Assembly: GCA_039923455.1 (NCBI GenBank)
Contig: JBDTCS010000154.1
Coordinates: forward strand, 1 to 17,765
DNA from: JBDTCS01 sp039923455
GTDB lineage: Bacteria; Bacteroidota; Ignavibacteria; Palsa-1295
Direction: 5' to 3'
DNA length: 17,765 nucleotides
Positions 1 through 7,959 of this stretch are shown piece after piece. The translations under genes and the position numbers were made by a program. The notes beneath the pieces were generated by a model. It did no database searches and had not been told where the DNA came from. It worked only from the letters and a program-made list of their open reading frames with translations. The first letter of the stretch is position 1, and every line of letters begins with the position of its first letter.

Positions 1-1862
1 AACGGAATTTTGATCATCGCAAAAAATGTGGTGGTGGAATCGGCAAATACTGGTGCGGTTAGGTCACACTGTGCCGTGTCGAGGAAGAAATGAATTCTCT
101 CACCTGGTTTGAATCCGACACCGGATAACTTGATAGAATCGGTCCAGTTGTGGACGAGAGGGAAGCTGTCAAGCTCTAAAAACACTTTTGGCACGGCAGT
201 GATCGTTACCAAGTTCGGACACAACTCGCCATTGATCGCAATTTGGTGTTGACCGAGAGCCCAAGCTCCGGTTGGCAATTCGAGTGAGAGCGTGCCCGAG
301 TCACCGGAAGTAAAGTGATTGACATCGATGCCATCGATGGAAAGCGTCAGCGCCTGATTTTTGGAGTAGCCGAAGCCGCTAATGTGCAGCGAAGCTCCTT
401 GTACAACAGTATCCGCGGATAGCCAGAATGGAGTATGATGCAAGTAAAAAAAGCTGACCGTTCGATATTCCGTGTTGAAGTCGTTATGGGCTCCATGTTC
501 AAGTTCGAGATCGATCGACTTTAAAAAATCGAGTGCATCAAGATAATGAAATCGATAAAGGGTGGTGATGTGATTGATGAACCCTGCGAACGGTAGGGAA
601 AAAATACTGTCGGAGAAATACCACCCGCCATTAAAATAATCTTCCGTGCCCGTACACCGAAACGAGTTAAGCTTCGAAGAGTCGATTCGAAATACCGGAT
701 CTCCTTCTAAGTAATAGGGTGCTGGTGGATTCGGCACACAGAGGATCATTCCGATGTAGTGGCCGCGTCCTTTGAGATGCGCGAGCTGATGGTAATTTCC
801 GAATGTAGTAGGATTGGAAACGCTATACACTGTGCGGAAGTATCCTAATTTGGACCTATCCACCGCTCGCAATTGGTAGGCGACCGAATCAAAACAGGAT
901 AGTGCAATGTGTGATGTGTTGCGTAGTTGCAAACGTGCGCGAGCACCAAATGGCATCGGAAAGTACGCAGTAAAGGCTAAGGAGTCTGCAGACATTTGGA
1001 ATGCGCGCATCTGTGGATGACCCACTCGGCTTCCAAAAAAATCTTTGATCGGAACAGAGACGCTTGGTCGAACTTCTCCATCCCAAAAGGCTTCGAGGTA
1101 AACGGAATCCCATTCACGTTTGTCAAGGCTATCCAACCGAAACTGCATCGTGTTGATCACTCCTGGACCCTCTAAGGTAGCAAAATTGATTAAGGAATTT
1201 GGAGGGATACCGAGCGAAGAGAATGTTGATCTGGACGGCTGCCCCCACCCCCAAGGAGATGCGCGATGATGGTAGGCGGCTTCAGCGGTGGCTTGCTGTG
1301 CAGCCAGTAGACCTGTAAGGTCCGGATGAAACGATTCGATTGAATTTGGATCTGCTACAGGTCTCCATTCGAGTGAATAGTAAATATAGTTGCCGTGAAA
1401 TGTCACTCGAAAATTCTTCTTATAGGGTATCTGGACGTCGCACACGAATCCGCCAGACATTGTGGTATCGAAAGGAGAGCGAAGCAGTCCATCGTGCAAG
1501 GAAGCCAGGGCTCGCGGATGTGATTCAACCATCAAGGTGTCATCGATCCAGATCTTGAGATCATAATCGGCGTCTGGAGCGGTGTTATCGATCGTGAACC
1601 ATAGATGGCTGATAACCCCAGCACCATCGTCACTACCAAGAATCCAATCGCCGTTGGCGTCTTTATCCGGAGTGAATTTCGCAACGCCCCCGAAGCCTGC
1701 CCTCGCTCGAATGGGGACAGAATCGGTAGCATCCAGATTGCAGATTGCCATTGGATCAACGACCCGACTATAGGGATCAAGCGATTGCGCCTTCGTGTAG
1801 GAGGCCAGTGAAAAAAACAGCGAGTTTAATATGAAAACGATAACGAGAGTAGTAGATTGCAT
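1..1862 (-). CDS. Secreted DUF2961 / GH172-type glycoside hydrolase, C-terminus cut by window edge
   Basis: Translating the minus strand from the ATG at 1862 gives 620 codons with no stop up to the left edge, so the 3' end is missing. Residues 1-26 are a signal peptide (hydrophobic stretch, then KAQS), so the enzyme acts outside the cytoplasm. The body matches DUF2961, the family founded as GH172 on difructose-dianhydride and arabinofuranoside/fructofuranoside enzymes with a double jelly-roll fold. Visible landmarks are GAGVISHLWF (about 80-89), IPY (about 145), SPWGWGQPSR, YFPMPFGAR (about 300), TGTEDYFNGGWYF with E407, and LEHGAHNDF with E455. The paired IPY and MPF segments fit two jelly rolls. 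After about residue 480 come two Ig-like modules with G-F/V-G-Y/F turns; a sorting domain may follow beyond the edge. No clear Shine-Dalgarno precedes the ATG. The substrate cannot be read from the sequence. The family call is confident by motif; activity is inferred. Confidence 0.82.
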   Translation of the reverse strand, partial: MQSTTLVIVFILNSLFFSLASYTKAQSLDPYSRVVDPMAICNLDATDSVPIRARAGFGGVAKFTPDKDANGDWILGSDDGAGVISHLWFTIDNTAPDADYDLKIWIDDTLMVESHPRALASLHDGLLRSPFDTTMSGGFVCDVQIPYKKNFRVTFHGNYIYYSLEWRPVADPNSIESFHPDLTGLLAAQQATAEAAYHHRASPWGWGQPSRSTFSSLGIPPNSLINFATLEGPGVINTMQFRLDSLDKREWDSVYLEAFWDGEVRPSVSVPIKDFFGSRVGHPQMRAFQMSADSLAFTAYFPMPFGARARLQLRNTSHIALSCFDSVAYQLRAVDRSKLGYFRTVYSVSNPTTFGNYHQLAHLKGRGHYIGMILCVPNPPAPYYLEGDPVFRIDSSKLNSFRCTGTEDYFNGGWYFSDSIFSLPFAGFINHITTLYRFHYLDALDFLKSIDLELEHGAHNDFNTEYRTVSFFYLHHTPFWLSADTVVQGASLHISGFGYSKNQALTLSIDGIDVNHFTSGDSGTLSLELPTGAWALGQHQIAINGELCPNLVTITAVPKVFLELDSFPLVHNWTDSIKLSGVGFKPGERIHFFLDTAQCDLTAPVFADSTTTFFAMIKIP

Positions 1863-1933
1863 ACGAGAATTTTCAACGCTTCCAAATGATGGACTGATAG
1901 AGGAGACCGAACGCGTTTGACAACGATCTGAAT

Positions 1934-1960
1934 CAAGTTTCAAAGGTCACAAGTTTCAAA
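1934..1960. repeat. Two exact 11-bp direct repeats upstream of the GH172 gene
   Basis: CAAGTTTCAAA occurs at 1934-1944 and again at 1950-1960, a 16-bp period, within the 152-bp gap between the GH172 start (1862) and the end of the small membrane gene (2015). On the coding strand of the GH172 gene it reads TTTGAAACTTG twice. Two copies on roughly one helix face upstream of a gene suggest a regulator site or promoter element. Nothing else in the gap 1863-2014 is recognisable, and no terminator for the 2015-2275 gene is seen. Function is inferred from position only. Confidence 0.4.
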
Positions 1961-2014
1961 CGTTAGTTGCCAACAGTACAATACCCCAAGAACGACTCGC
2001 GTTCCTGATTGAGA

Positions 2015-2275
2015 CTAACTCCGTTTTACTCTTATTGGTCTTTGGCTGCGAAGCAGAAAATAGGAGACGCCTCCAAAGATGAGGATCATTGGAATTGCGA
2101 AATCTGCACCGAGGGAAAATTGATCGAGGGGTTGAGGGGGAGTGACTCCACTTATGGTATCCTTTATCGGAACTTCGTGCTTAATAGTCGTTCGGAGATT
2201 CGCTCCGGCGAGCGCCCAGAACATTAGTACACCAACTGCGAAGACGGCGCAAACGAGAGAGAGTTGTTTTCGCAT
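2015..2275 (-). CDS. Small membrane protein, likely co-transcribed with marR
   Basis: The product has 86 residues. A hydrophobic N-terminal segment (about 4-24) looks like a signal anchor. A polar middle of about 30 residues is followed by a second membrane segment (about 59-75) and a short basic tail, RSQRPIRVKRS, consistent with a cytoplasmic C-terminus. The ATG at 2275 lies 19 bases after the marR stop, with no terminator between, so the two genes probably form one operon with marR first. I recognise no family. A protein paired with a MarR regulator is often its regulated target, but nothing in the sequence shows a function. The clear topology and tight spacing argue that it is a real gene; no gene covers the opposite strand here. 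Confidence 0.6.
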   Translation of the reverse strand: MRKQLSLVCAVFAVGVLMFWALAGANLRTTIKHEVPIKDTISGVTPPQPLDQFSLGADFAIPMILIFGGVSYFLLRSQRPIRVKRS

Positions 2276-2294
2276 GAGGGCTGTTGAAAAAACG

Positions 2295-2762
2295 TTAGAC
2301 GTCGGCCTCGAACAGTTTTTCGCAGAGTCTTGCGAGTTCGCAGCACTCTTCGTTGGTCAGTTTTTCCTGCAGCTTTGATTCGTAGCTTTGAAAACCAGGG
2401 GTGAGTTGTTCGAGCATAGCCAAACCCTTTTCCGTGATTTTCGTAATCACGACGCGACGATCTTGTTCCGAGCGCTTTCGCTCGACGAGGCCGAGCTTTT
2501 CGAGCGCATCAATTCTGCGTGTGATGTCCGGCGAGCGATCGAGCATCCGATTGCCGATCTCTCCGCAGGCATGGCCCTCAGGTGTTACACCCTTCAGAAT
2601 TCGCAGAATATTGTACTGCTCACCGGATATGCCGAAAGGCGAACCGGCTTTGTCCACTTCGGAACGCAGATAACTTGATGCCACCATGACGCCTAGAATC
2701 GCCTCTTGTATTGGCGATTCAAACTTCGACATCTTCAAACGCTTTTTCAGTATTTCACCCAT
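2295..2762 (-). CDS. MarR-family winged-helix transcriptional regulator
   Basis: The 155-residue product matches the usual MarR length. An N-terminal dimerisation helix (about 15-40) is followed by a winged helix-turn-helix. The recognition region carries RSPDITRRIDALEKLGLVER (about 76-95), the wing carries SEQDRRVVITKITEKG (about 98-113), and C-terminal helices (115-155) complete the dimer interface. MarR proteins are dimeric DNA-binding repressors or activators that usually answer small aromatic or oxidising ligands. The start at 2762 is an ATG; a second ATG at 2732 is equally possible. The gene sits divergently from the secreted GH20-like gene and upstream of a small membrane protein, so these are its likeliest targets. 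A 10-bp palindrome lies just upstream of the start. Cysteines are present (near 65 and 140-147), but redox sensing is only a possibility. The family call is firm. Confidence 0.92.
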   Translation of the reverse strand: MGEILKKRLKMSKFESPIQEAILGVMVASSYLRSEVDKAGSPFGISGEQYNILRILKGVTPEGHACGEIGNRMLDRSPDITRRIDALEKLGLVERKRSEQDRRVVITKITEKGLAMLEQLTPGFQSYESKLQEKLTNEECCELARLCEKLFEADV

Positions 2763-2996
2763 GATGATATATCAATGCCTTTGCAATTAACGTTCCAACA
2801 GACTATGAAAGCAAGTTAAAACTTAGCCTTTGCGAAAATTAAATCAGATCACCGCGCTAAAAAAGTTGATTGTAGACCTCAAAAAGTGTGTTTTGTGAAT
2901 ATAGCGAGGCAAATCCGGACTCGAAGGCCAATGCTCGCGGACGCTCGGTTGTTGTGTATGTATATTGTCCCATTCACGAAAAAACTTTTGCTGCTC
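2763..2996. promoter_or_regulatory. Divergent regulatory region with a MarR-proximal palindrome
   Basis: This stretch separates the divergent marR gene and the secreted GH20-like gene and must hold both promoters. The perfect palindrome TGATATATCA lies at 2765-2774, two bases before the marR ATG, where an autoregulatory operator would act. It is short for a MarR operator (usually 16-20 bp), so the assignment is tentative. AT-rich sequence around 2815-2850 could hold the plus-strand promoter, but I cannot fix a Bacteroidota-type -33/-7 pair. In-frame GTG and ATG codons at 2886, 2931 and 2958 make the exact right boundary uncertain. Confidence 0.35.
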
Positions 2997-5762
2997 ATGG
3001 TGTTCCTAAAAAAGTTGTCGATCCTAAATCTTGTCGTTGCGCTTGCCCAATTGTGCTTTGCAACCGGTGCGTTTGGTCAAACCGCGGCAATTTACGGATT
3101 GCATCCGAGACCGAAGGTCGCATTCGTTCGAACGGGACTGACTGATTTTCAGATCACGAAAGTGGTCCCCATTTTCATACCCGACGTGCCGCAACCGCTT
3201 ACTGTCAAAGCGATCGGCTTTTTGCAGTCAATACTAAAGAATAGAATTGGCGACACGCTAAGACTGCGATTGCAATCGAGCTACAGCGGTGAACGGCCTG
3301 CGATATTCATCGGTGAACCAGTTGCGAGTCCATCGCTTGCCGCCGCACTCGCGAAAGTTATTCCGATGGGTGAGAATTTGCCGACAGCCGGTGGTTACAT
3401 TCTCGATGTCGAAAGTGATCTGCTATTGCTTGCCGGCTCAGATCCGGAAGGGACTTTCAACTCTGTATCAACACTTTCGCAATTAATACTCGGAAGCACC
3501 GGAAAAATCGAAGCCTCACACATTTGGGACTACCCCGATTTCCCGCGCCGATGGATTTACTCATCGCATAACTTACTCGTTCCGACTCAGGTAAAGGCAC
3601 TCGAGACGATCGAGGATTCGATGGTGATGCACAAGATGAATGGTGTATCACAAAATGATTTCAAGTACACGATCCTCGATCGTATGCAGAGCAATTATTT
3701 TGCGAATGTCGATTCACTCAAAACATATTCGCAGAATAGAAATATCGAGATTGTTCCCGGTGTGATGCCGATCGGATATTCCGAAGGGCTCTTGATACAT
3801 GATCCAAATCTTGCCGAGGGTGTGCCGGCGTTTGCGAAGTATGTAATCGAGTCGGACACCGGAAGACTTTTGCCGGAGCCTGGGATGACATTGCCGAACG
3901 GTGACTTCGAATCGGTGACGAATAATCAATTCACGGGTTGGAGTTTCTACGACGGACCAAATCAAAGTGTATTTGTAGATCACGCAACTGTTCACAGCGG
4001 CGCTACAAGTGCGCGCTGTACCACGTTCAGTGCGGGCAATGTTAACGGCAATTGCCGATTCAATCGCTCGCTCAACTGCAAGCCGTATCACTATTATGTG
4101 ATGACGTGCTATGCTAAGACAGATCAGCTCAACCCGACGAGTGTGCAGTTGCTCGCTATCGGTTATGACGACAATAATAACAGTCGAACGCTGACCTCCA
4201 CGCAGTATTCCATACCGACGACCTCGAATGGCTGGATAAAAATGCAAGTAGCGTTCAATACGCTAAACTTTCCACACGTCTATGTTTATACGGGACTTTG
4301 GGGTGGAAACAAGGGGACGATCTGGTACGATGATTTTCAAATTCGTGAAGCCGGACTACTGAATGTTGTTCGCAGGGGAGGTGCGCCGCTTTGGATTCGC
4401 AATCACAAGACTGGTGCAGCATTCAAAGAGGGCGTTGATTTTTCGCCGGTTGTCGATAACGTTTTTGCTCAGGCAAACGGCAACTTTGGTCTTGACCATA
4501 ATCCCGCCGTCTTGCATAGGCTTTCGACGGGAGCAATCAAAAATGGCGATACAGTTGATGTGTCGTTCTTTCATGCACTCACAACGATCTCGGACACGAG
4601 CGGTTATGGACAAGCGACGGTTTGTCTCTCGGAGGATACCCTGTTTACACTGCTGAAGGACGAGATCGACCGTGTAGATCAATTGCATCATCCGAAGAAA
4701 TTCTTCATGCAACATGATGAGATTCGCGTGATTGGTTGGGATTCCGCTTGTGTATCGAAGAAAGAATCGGCCGCCGCATTGCTTGCGGAGAACACCACTC
4801 GCTGCAGCCAGATCATTCAGCAGAAACATCCCGGCGCCGAGGTCATCGCGTGGAATGATATGTTTGATAGCCTGCACAATGCTGTTAACAATTATTATTT
4901 GACCAACGGTGACTTGTCGGGTATTTGGAATCTAATCCCGAAAGATATCACAATGATGAACTGGAATTATCGCTACATCGATACCAGTATGCGCCCATTA
5001 GCGGCACTCGGATTTTCGCAGATGACAGCACCATATTATGATGTGCATGATACCTATACAATTCGTAATTGGCGCAAAGCGATGGAAGGTATCGCGAATG
5101 TGAAAGGGATGATGTATACGACATGGGCAGCAGATTATTCGTATCTCACCGCGTTCGCCGATTACGCTTGGGGCTTGGCACCATACATCATTCACAAACC
5201 AATTGATTCGTCGGCACTGGTTGGTTTACATTCAGGTGATTCCATTCGCGTTCGAGTGCAGGTACTCGCAGATTCTTACGATGCGAGCGATGTTATAACG
5301 TCGGTTTATTTGAAAGTATATACCGGTGTTATAGACTCGATTCCGATGCGAGCAGATACCGGTACCGGTTGGATCGGTTCTATTCATCAATCTCAAAACT
5401 TTTCGTACAGTGTCACGGCACGAAATAAACAGGGCTTATCGCACACGACTCCGCAATATATTGTAGCACTGACTCCGAGTGGTGTGGCAAATGCACTCGC
5501 CCGATCAGAGGATGCGATGAAGGTCTATCCAAATCCAGCGAATGAAACCACAACGCTCGGCCTCACGCTGAGCAAAGGCGGACTCTGGCACGTAAAGATC
5601 TTTGATATTCTGGGCAGGGAAGTCCTTTCGGAAGCGAAGTTTACTGGTGCCGGCCAGCAACGAGTGACGCTTGATCTAAGTGCGTTGCCGGTTGGATCAT
5701 ACAAATGCGAGGCAATAACTGCTGGAGGGACATTCACGCACGCGATCAACATTTTGCGGTAA
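2997..5762 (+). CDS. Secreted GH20-like glycoside hydrolase with inserted CBM-like domain and type IX sorting domain
   Basis: From the ATG at 2997 the product has 921 residues. That start gives a canonical signal peptide (MVFLKK, hydrophobic core, cut near GAFGQ). Upstream in-frame starts at 2958 or GTG 2886 would add an atypical N-terminus. Residues about 100-165 resemble the GH20b domain (GYILDVESDLLLLAGSDPEG, then TLSQLI), leading into a TIM-barrel start at FPRRWIYS. The MQHDEIRVIGWDSAC segment carries an adjacent Asp-Glu (D574, E575) like the catalytic pair of GH20, followed by VIAWNDM and MMNWNYRY, which fit later barrel strands. Between early strands and the Asp-Glu is a jelly-roll CBM-like insert (about 298-455, from PNGDFES to WYDDFQI), then a further beta-rich stretch. 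Residues about 842-921 (VYPNPANE ... LPVGSY ... INILR) are a type IX secretion sorting domain, so the protein is exported and probably surface-anchored or released. Substrate is probably an N-acetylhexosamine glycan by family analogy. Divergence from GH20 leaves the family uncertain. Confidence 0.75.
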   Translation: MVFLKKLSILNLVVALAQLCFATGAFGQTAAIYGLHPRPKVAFVRTGLTDFQITKVVPIFIPDVPQPLTVKAIGFLQSILKNRIGDTLRLRLQSSYSGERPAIFIGEPVASPSLAAALAKVIPMGENLPTAGGYILDVESDLLLLAGSDPEGTFNSVSTLSQLILGSTGKIEASHIWDYPDFPRRWIYSSHNLLVPTQVKALETIEDSMVMHKMNGVSQNDFKYTILDRMQSNYFANVDSLKTYSQNRNIEIVPGVMPIGYSEGLLIHDPNLAEGVPAFAKYVIESDTGRLLPEPGMTLPNGDFESVTNNQFTGWSFYDGPNQSVFVDHATVHSGATSARCTTFSAGNVNGNCRFNRSLNCKPYHYYVMTCYAKTDQLNPTSVQLLAIGYDDNNNSRTLTSTQYSIPTTSNGWIKMQVAFNTLNFPHVYVYTGLWGGNKGTIWYDDFQIREAGLLNVVRRGGAPLWIRNHKTGAAFKEGVDFSPVVDNVFAQANGNFGLDHNPAVLHRLSTGAIKNGDTVDVSFFHALTTISDTSGYGQATVCLSEDTLFTLLKDEIDRVDQLHHPKKFFMQHDEIRVIGWDSACVSKKESAAALLAENTTRCSQIIQQKHPGAEVIAWNDMFDSLHNAVNNYYLTNGDLSGIWNLIPKDITMMNWNYRYIDTSMRPLAALGFSQMTAPYYDVHDTYTIRNWRKAMEGIANVKGMMYTTWAADYSYLTAFADYAWGLAPYIIHKPIDSSALVGLHSGDSIRVRVQVLADSYDASDVITSVYLKVYTGVIDSIPMRADTGTGWIGSIHQSQNFSYSVTARNKQGLSHTTPQYIVALTPSGVANALARSEDAMKVYPNPANETTTLGLTLSKGGLWHVKIFDILGREVLSEAKFTGAGQQRVTLDLSALPVGSYKCEAITAGGTFTHAINILR

Positions 5763-5872
5763 ATAAAGCGTAGTGTTCGGCATGGAAGGAACTTGCTCTG
5801 GCGATGCGGGCTTTCTCAAGCTCACGGTATATGAAGCATTCGTAAAACGATACAGGAAAAAGCGAAAAGGAA

Positions 5873-7354
5873 ATGGCAGAAGAGAAGTTGACAAAGCGTT
5901 CGGAAGATTTTAGTGCATGGTACAATGAGGTAATCGCTCGCGCACAGCTTGCTGAGCACGCACCGGTGCGTGGCTGCATGGTAATTCGTCCGAATGGTTA
6001 CGGCATTTGGGAGCTTATGCAGAAGAATCTTGATCAGATGTTCAAAGATACTGGTCACGAGAATGCTTACTTCCCACTTTTTATACCGCAATCGTTTTTG
6101 ACAAAAGAAGCGGAGCATGTCGAAGGATTTGCTCCGGAGCTTGCTATCGTCACACATGCCGGCGGGAAAGAGTTGGAGGAGCCGCTTGTTGTTCGTCCCA
6201 CTTCCGAGACGATTATCTACACGATGTATGCCCGTTGGGTGCAGAGCTATCGCGATCTCCCGATACTCATGAATCAGTGGGCGAATGTCGTCCGTTGGGA
6301 AATGCGCACGCGTTTGTTCCTGCGTACGACGGAGTTTCTTTGGCAAGAAGGTCATACTGCACACGAGACAAATGAAGAAGCCGAGATCGAGACGATCAAG
6401 ATGCTGAACGTCTATCGGACTTTCATGGAAGAGTTTATGGCGATGCCTGTACTAACAGGTCCGAAGTCTGATTCGGAGAAATTTGCAGGTGCCGTTCGTA
6501 CCTATGCGACGGAAGCTTTGATGCAAGATAATCGTGCGCTCCAAGCCGGTACGAGTCACAACCTTGGGCAGAATTTCGCGAAAGCATTTGGTTTGGAGTT
6601 TCAGTCACGTGCCGGAACGCTCGAGCATGCGTGGAACACGAGCTGGGGCGTTTCGACACGCTTGGTCGGCGGGCTTATTATGGCACATGGTGACGATGAT
6701 GGCCTGGTGCTTCCACCGAAGCTCGCACCGACACAAGTGATGATCGTGCCGATCTGGAAAACCGATGAAGAACGCATAACTGTTTTTGCTGCGGCGACAG
6801 ATGTTCGTGATCGGTTGAAGTCGGCTGGCATTCGTGTTAAGATGGACGAGCGCGACTCGATGAGTCCGGGTGCGAAATATTACGAGTGGGAGTCGAAGGG
6901 TGTGCCGTTCCGAATTGAGATCGGACCGAAAGATGTCGCCGGCGCAACCGTGGTAGTTGTGCCGAGAGTGTTGCTCTCAAGCGAAGAAGAGCCTAAGCCA
7001 GGCCGCAAGCAAAAACTTTTCGTCGCACTCGATGGACTGGAAGCAAGAGTGCTCGGATTGATTGACACACTGCAGGCTCAGCTTTTCACGAACGCACTTG
7101 AGCGTCGTGAGAAGGGGACGACACGCGGAGTGACGAGCTATGACGAACTCAAGAAGTTGATCGAGGCCGATGCCGGATTTGTGTATGCCGGTTGGTGCGA
7201 AAGCAAAGAATGCGAAGCGAAGATCAAAGATGAGACAAAGGCGACGATTCGCGTACTTCCCTTCGAAGAGTTCAGAAGCCCCAAAGCTCCGGAGACTTGC
7301 GTAGTCTGCGGCGGACCTGCTAAACATGAAGCGGTCTGGGCAAGAGCATATTGA
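5873..7354 (+). CDS. proS: Prolyl-tRNA synthetase, archaeal/eukaryal-type with C-terminal zinc domain
   Basis: ProS charges tRNA-Pro with proline in the cytoplasm. The 493-residue length and lack of the bacterial editing insertion place it in the short archaeal/eukaryal-type class. The class II core carries VVRPTSETIIY in motif 1 context, and motif 2 is NQWANVVRWE (R141) through FLWQEGHTAH (about 155-164). The anticodon-binding domain begins near 285 (QVMIVPIW). The C-terminal domain keeps a four-cysteine zinc site (C442, C447, C476, C479) and ends in the typical ARAY with terminal tyrosine. The ATG at 5873 follows AAAAGGAA, one of the better ribosome binding sites here. Motif 2 reads RLFLRT where many family members have RPFLRT, a minor substitution. 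The gene lies 110 bp downstream of the GH20-like gene on the same strand with no terminator seen between, then ends at a strong terminator. Confidence 0.97.
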   Translation: MAEEKLTKRSEDFSAWYNEVIARAQLAEHAPVRGCMVIRPNGYGIWELMQKNLDQMFKDTGHENAYFPLFIPQSFLTKEAEHVEGFAPELAIVTHAGGKELEEPLVVRPTSETIIYTMYARWVQSYRDLPILMNQWANVVRWEMRTRLFLRTTEFLWQEGHTAHETNEEAEIETIKMLNVYRTFMEEFMAMPVLTGPKSDSEKFAGAVRTYATEALMQDNRALQAGTSHNLGQNFAKAFGLEFQSRAGTLEHAWNTSWGVSTRLVGGLIMAHGDDDGLVLPPKLAPTQVMIVPIWKTDEERITVFAAATDVRDRLKSAGIRVKMDERDSMSPGAKYYEWESKGVPFRIEIGPKDVAGATVVVVPRVLLSSEEEPKPGRKQKLFVALDGLEARVLGLIDTLQAQLFTNALERREKGTTRGVTSYDELKKLIEADAGFVYAGWCESKECEAKIKDETKATIRVLPFEEFRSPKAPETCVVCGGPAKHEAVWARAY

Positions 7355-7370
7355 TCCAAAGGATTAAATT

Positions 7371-7403
7371 AAAGAGGAGCATTGATTCAATGCTCCTCTT
7401 TTT
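7371..7403. terminator. Bidirectional intrinsic terminator between convergent genes
   Basis: AGAGGAGCATTGA (7373-7385) pairs perfectly with TCAATGCTCCTCT (7387-7399). The plus strand continues into a T run (7399-7403), and flanking A/T bases extend the stem. The minus strand also runs into a T-rich tract after the stem. It lies 17 bases after proS and 31 bases before the end of the convergent gene at 7434, so it can stop transcription from both sides. Confidence 0.9.
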
Positions 7404-7433
7404 ATTTGTCCGCGACCGTGTCCGGATATCGTC

Positions 7434-7889
7434 TTACGATGGTGCAGTAGTTGATCGTTCACCTTCATCGGGGCCCTTCTCATCCCACTCCCACGGTGCT
7501 TTACCACGTGGACCGCAATTCCACTTCTTCTCCCACTTTGCTTTGAAGCGTTCTTTTTCCTCGGGCGACATGTTTTGGAATTTGGCTTGTAGGTGTGTGC
7601 GCCAGTCCTGATTTCCCCAACCCCGCTCACCGCAGCCGCTATCACCACAGTCATTATTGCTCCAACTCCACTTGCCACTATGACCATGTCGCTTGTGGCC
7701 GCAGTGCTTTCCGCCTCCGAACCCGACGAAGAAGCGAGCAAGAACAAGCAGGCCGAGTGTTTGCCAGTAAGTCAGCATCGGTCCGTGAAAAATGTCCGGA
7801 ATGAGAGCATTCCAAAGTAACATGCCGAAGAGCGCAAACAAAAGCAGAATGATCGGCATGATCAATACAAATTTAAATATCCTTCCCAT
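7434..7889 (-). CDS. Small two-TM membrane protein with Cys/His-rich tail, downstream of sigma factor
   Basis: The 151-residue product has two membrane segments (about 6-30 and 39-58), then a Gly-rich link and a soluble tail. The tail opens with H62, C63, H65, H68 and H70, continues with C81 and C86, and has C125 near the end. A helix-forming stretch with MSPEEKERFKAKWEKKW (107-123) recalls the Pro-Glu-containing helices of periplasmic metal-binding sensors, though similarity is weak. The gene starts 70 bases after the sigma-factor stop on the same strand and ends at the shared terminator, so the pair forms one unit. That places it as a possible anti-sigma or signal-input partner, with metal binding by the tail as the reading I favour. 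This is inference; I recognise no named family. Confidence 0.75.
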   Translation of the reverse strand: MGRIFKFVLIMPIILLLFALFGMLLWNALIPDIFHGPMLTYWQTLGLLVLARFFVGFGGGKHCGHKRHGHSGKWSWSNNDCGDSGCGERGWGNQDWRTHLQAKFQNMSPEEKERFKAKWEKKWNCGPRGKAPWEWDEKGPDEGERSTTAPS

Positions 7890-7959
7890 GACGTTTCAGT
7901 ATAACTAGTCTAAAAAACCCCTTTGTGTAAATCCGATGCAATAGTATCGGAATAAAATA

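Noticed and set aside
1532..1780. An 82-residue minus-strand open frame
   Set aside because: It lies in another frame inside the GH172 gene, whose own frame is open throughout with family motifs.
1..1862. Pseudogene at the left edge, because no long complete frame is evident there
   Set aside because: Manual translation shows one uninterrupted frame to the edge; it only lacks its stop because the window ends.
3714..4247. A 177-residue minus-strand open frame
   Set aside because: It is antisense to the secreted GH20-like gene and has no signal or family pattern.
5822..6364. A 180-residue minus-strand open frame
   Set aside because: It overlaps the start and catalytic motifs of proS on the opposite strand and has no recognisable domain.
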